Assembly: GCA_021396245.1 (NCBI GenBank)
Contig: WNYE01000016.1
Span: 186,001-250,000 of the forward strand
DNA: 64,000 nt
Direction: 5' to 3'
Source: Sporothrix humicola
Lineage: Eukaryota; Ascomycota; Sordariomycetes; Ophiostomatales; Ophiostomataceae
A program made the position numbers and the translations under genes. The notes beneath the pieces are model-generated. The model made no database searches. It saw nothing but the letters and a program-made list of their open reading frames with translations, and had not been told where the DNA came from. Of the stretch, positions 62,118-64,000 are shown one piece after another. Position 1 is the stretch's first letter, and the number at the start of each line of letters is the position of its first letter.

Positions 62118-64000
62118 GGGATGCATGCGGTGTGTCCTCCGCGTGAGTGTGGCTTTGAGCCTGGTCCTGTTTCTGTGCCTGGTCGGGGTCTTGTGTTGGG
62201 TCGCGGTTTTCCTCTGACGTTGAAGGACAACGTCAGTCTTTTTTTGTATTTTCTTGGAATTATGCTGGAGCCTGTGCCTCAAATCTTTGATCTTGGTCCT
62301 GAACTCGGCTTCTTGGCCTGGTTCCGGATATCACGATCACTAGTTCTGACCACTTGTCTCCGATCTTGTTTTGTTATACCCCTCTCCCATACAGCATTGC
62401 GGGCCTGGGCGTTCATTTTGTGTTTTCATTTACTTTTCATCTAGTTGTTCCCTCCGGGGACCGGTACTTGGTACCATGTAGCGAGTCTGGGTTTTTAGAC
62501 GTACGATTTGTGCAACCAGCACGAAATCAAAAATACGAATTTCAAAAGTCATTACCAAATGTATTCTTCGCTCCATCTTGGTCTTGTGCAAAGTGGTGAT
62601 GATGCTTCGTTCCAGCATGAGTATTGGTCATCTAGGCACGATGTAAGTCAGCGTTGGCTCCTTGTTTCAAGCTCAGTTTCTTTCCATGTTGAAACGAGGA
62701 ACAGATTTAGACGGGAATCGAAAAGGCTTTGTCTCCATCCTTGTGGCCGATCCATATCAACTTTCTGTTGCCTCAGTCCTCTTCTCGGGGACTCGGTCGC
62801 CTCTACTTTGCTAGAAGGTAACCGCTCCAATCCTTACACTTAATTCATGTCCCTGTCCTCCTGTTTTCGCCGTAGATTCTCGCCGTGAATTGCTTTTAGT
62901 CCTTCCTTGTTGCCTTTGAAACGGCCCTTTTCACGGGGAGGCGACGGTCTTCCGGTCTGTCTTGTGCTCCTTCCCCCACATCTTACATGCAGCGCCGATC
63001 AGCACCGAACACGGGGCGGCTCAACACAAGGTCTTTGAAAGAAAAGAAAAGCGGCCGACTCCCGTGACAGTATCCGCCATGACCCATTTGATGCGTGTTC
63101 GTGTCAATGTACTACGTATACGCTGAAAGGTACTTTTATTTTGTATCTTTTTGATACTCGTATCGTGACCTGTATATTCTCATTAAGGAAACGAAAAAGT
63201 CATGAAAATGGACCACATATATATCCCAGAAGTCCAGAACCCTGTACTACACACATATTATAAACACATTGTCAAACCATGCTGTCGGAAAAAAGTGTGG
63301 GAAACAAAGCAAAGCACAGACATGTTCGTAAAACGACCAAAACGTGTAGATCGGCCATCACGGCACCTGTTCGCCCTGCTCCTGCGAAGAGGGGGGAAGG
63401 GCGGCTATTTCCTGACTCATCCATATCGTTTCTCATCCCCTACAACCTCTTGGTGCGTCCGGATATCGGAAGACAGGCGGTGATGGTGTTGTCGTGATGG
63501 TGTAGCTGAAGTGTGTCTCGTGGTGTAAGACGCGATGCATGGAGAAGGTGCATGGCCAGATTTTATTGTGTATACGACCCCATCAAACCTGTCGCCCACC
63601 ACTTTTCCCCGGATTAGCAATACGCTGCGCTCACATTGTCTTGGAGATGTGATACGACGATAACAAACTCGGGGGAACGGCCAAACAGTCTGGCCGTCCA
63701 CAATCAAAGTACCAGTTTATCAACCACGAGAATGACCAACATGCTGACCTTAGGGATATGTGAAAATAGAAAAACACACAACTATGCATCAAAAGCTTGC
63801 AGTCTGTGATAGTTAAAAGGGTCTTGATCGTCGATAATGCTAGAAAGAAGCTTAATGGGCAGCTCGCTCTGCAAGGAGCTATGTCCAAGACAGACGTGAG
63901 ATGTTGGTGTCTCCAAGATACGAAGATGCTTTGTGTTTGTATCTACCTGCCTCGCTTTAATAGGGACCGAGAAGCAGTTTATGCTTAGATACACCATCCT
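62118..64000. other. Downstream region without a gene
   Basis: 1.88 kb to the window edge. The open frames are short and unlike any family I know. It holds the CUL3 3' end and possibly the flank of a gene beyond the window. Confidence 0.5.

Overview
The window is a piece of the nuclear genome of a filamentous ascomycete (Pezizomycotina, most likely Sordariomycetes). The signs are 50-134 nt GT-AG introns with CTAAC/CTGAC-like branch sites, pyrimidine-rich leaders, GC-rich codon use in genes against AT- or CT-rich spacers, and fungal families such as Zn2Cys6 regulators, Dal5-type permeases, OPT transporters and DUF1996. I cannot name the species. I see no tRNA, rRNA, CRISPR array or intact transposon. 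Gene calls rest on recognised family motifs plus splice sites checked for reading frame by hand.

Layout. 0-6.2 kb is a nutrient-uptake block: the 3' end of a Dal5-type permease, a Zn2Cys6 regulator and a convergent oligopeptide transporter. 6.2-10.8 kb has no convincing gene. 10.8-14.25 kb holds an unrecognised 1146-residue protein with two ubiquitin-interacting motifs, a duplicated cysteine module and a prion-like Q/Y-rich repeat. 15.5-19 kb carries a secreted DUF1996 protein and glutaminyl-tRNA synthetase. 19.8-25.7 kb carries a divergent pair, a TauD/Jlp1-like dioxygenase and a Dal5-family permease, which resembles a sulfonate uptake and oxidation pair. 26.7-34.2 kb is dense housekeeping: an SFH5-like lipid-transfer protein, an MDR oxidoreductase, ribosomal protein uL5/RPL11, SmB and mitochondrial pyruvate carrier MPC1. 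34.2-43.2 kb is a 9 kb stretch without a supported gene. 43.2-47.4 kb is pyruvate carboxylase. 48-56.9 kb is the giant intronless UTP20. Then come TIM15/ZIM17 and CUL3, followed by 1.9 kb of apparently non-coding sequence.

Functional links. MPC1 (pyruvate into mitochondria) and PYC (pyruvate to oxaloacetate) are consecutive genes on the same strand. RPL11 and UTP20 both belong to ribosome production. TIM15 and CUL3 share a divergent promoter with regularly spaced CCAAT boxes. The most striking structural features are very small exons: two consecutive ones (8 and 12 nt) in PYC, a 9-nt one in SmB, and a first exon consisting only of the ATG in RPL11. PYC also has a perfect 13-bp hairpin in its first intron. 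The best candidate for undescribed biology is the UIM/prion-like protein at 10.8-14.2 kb.
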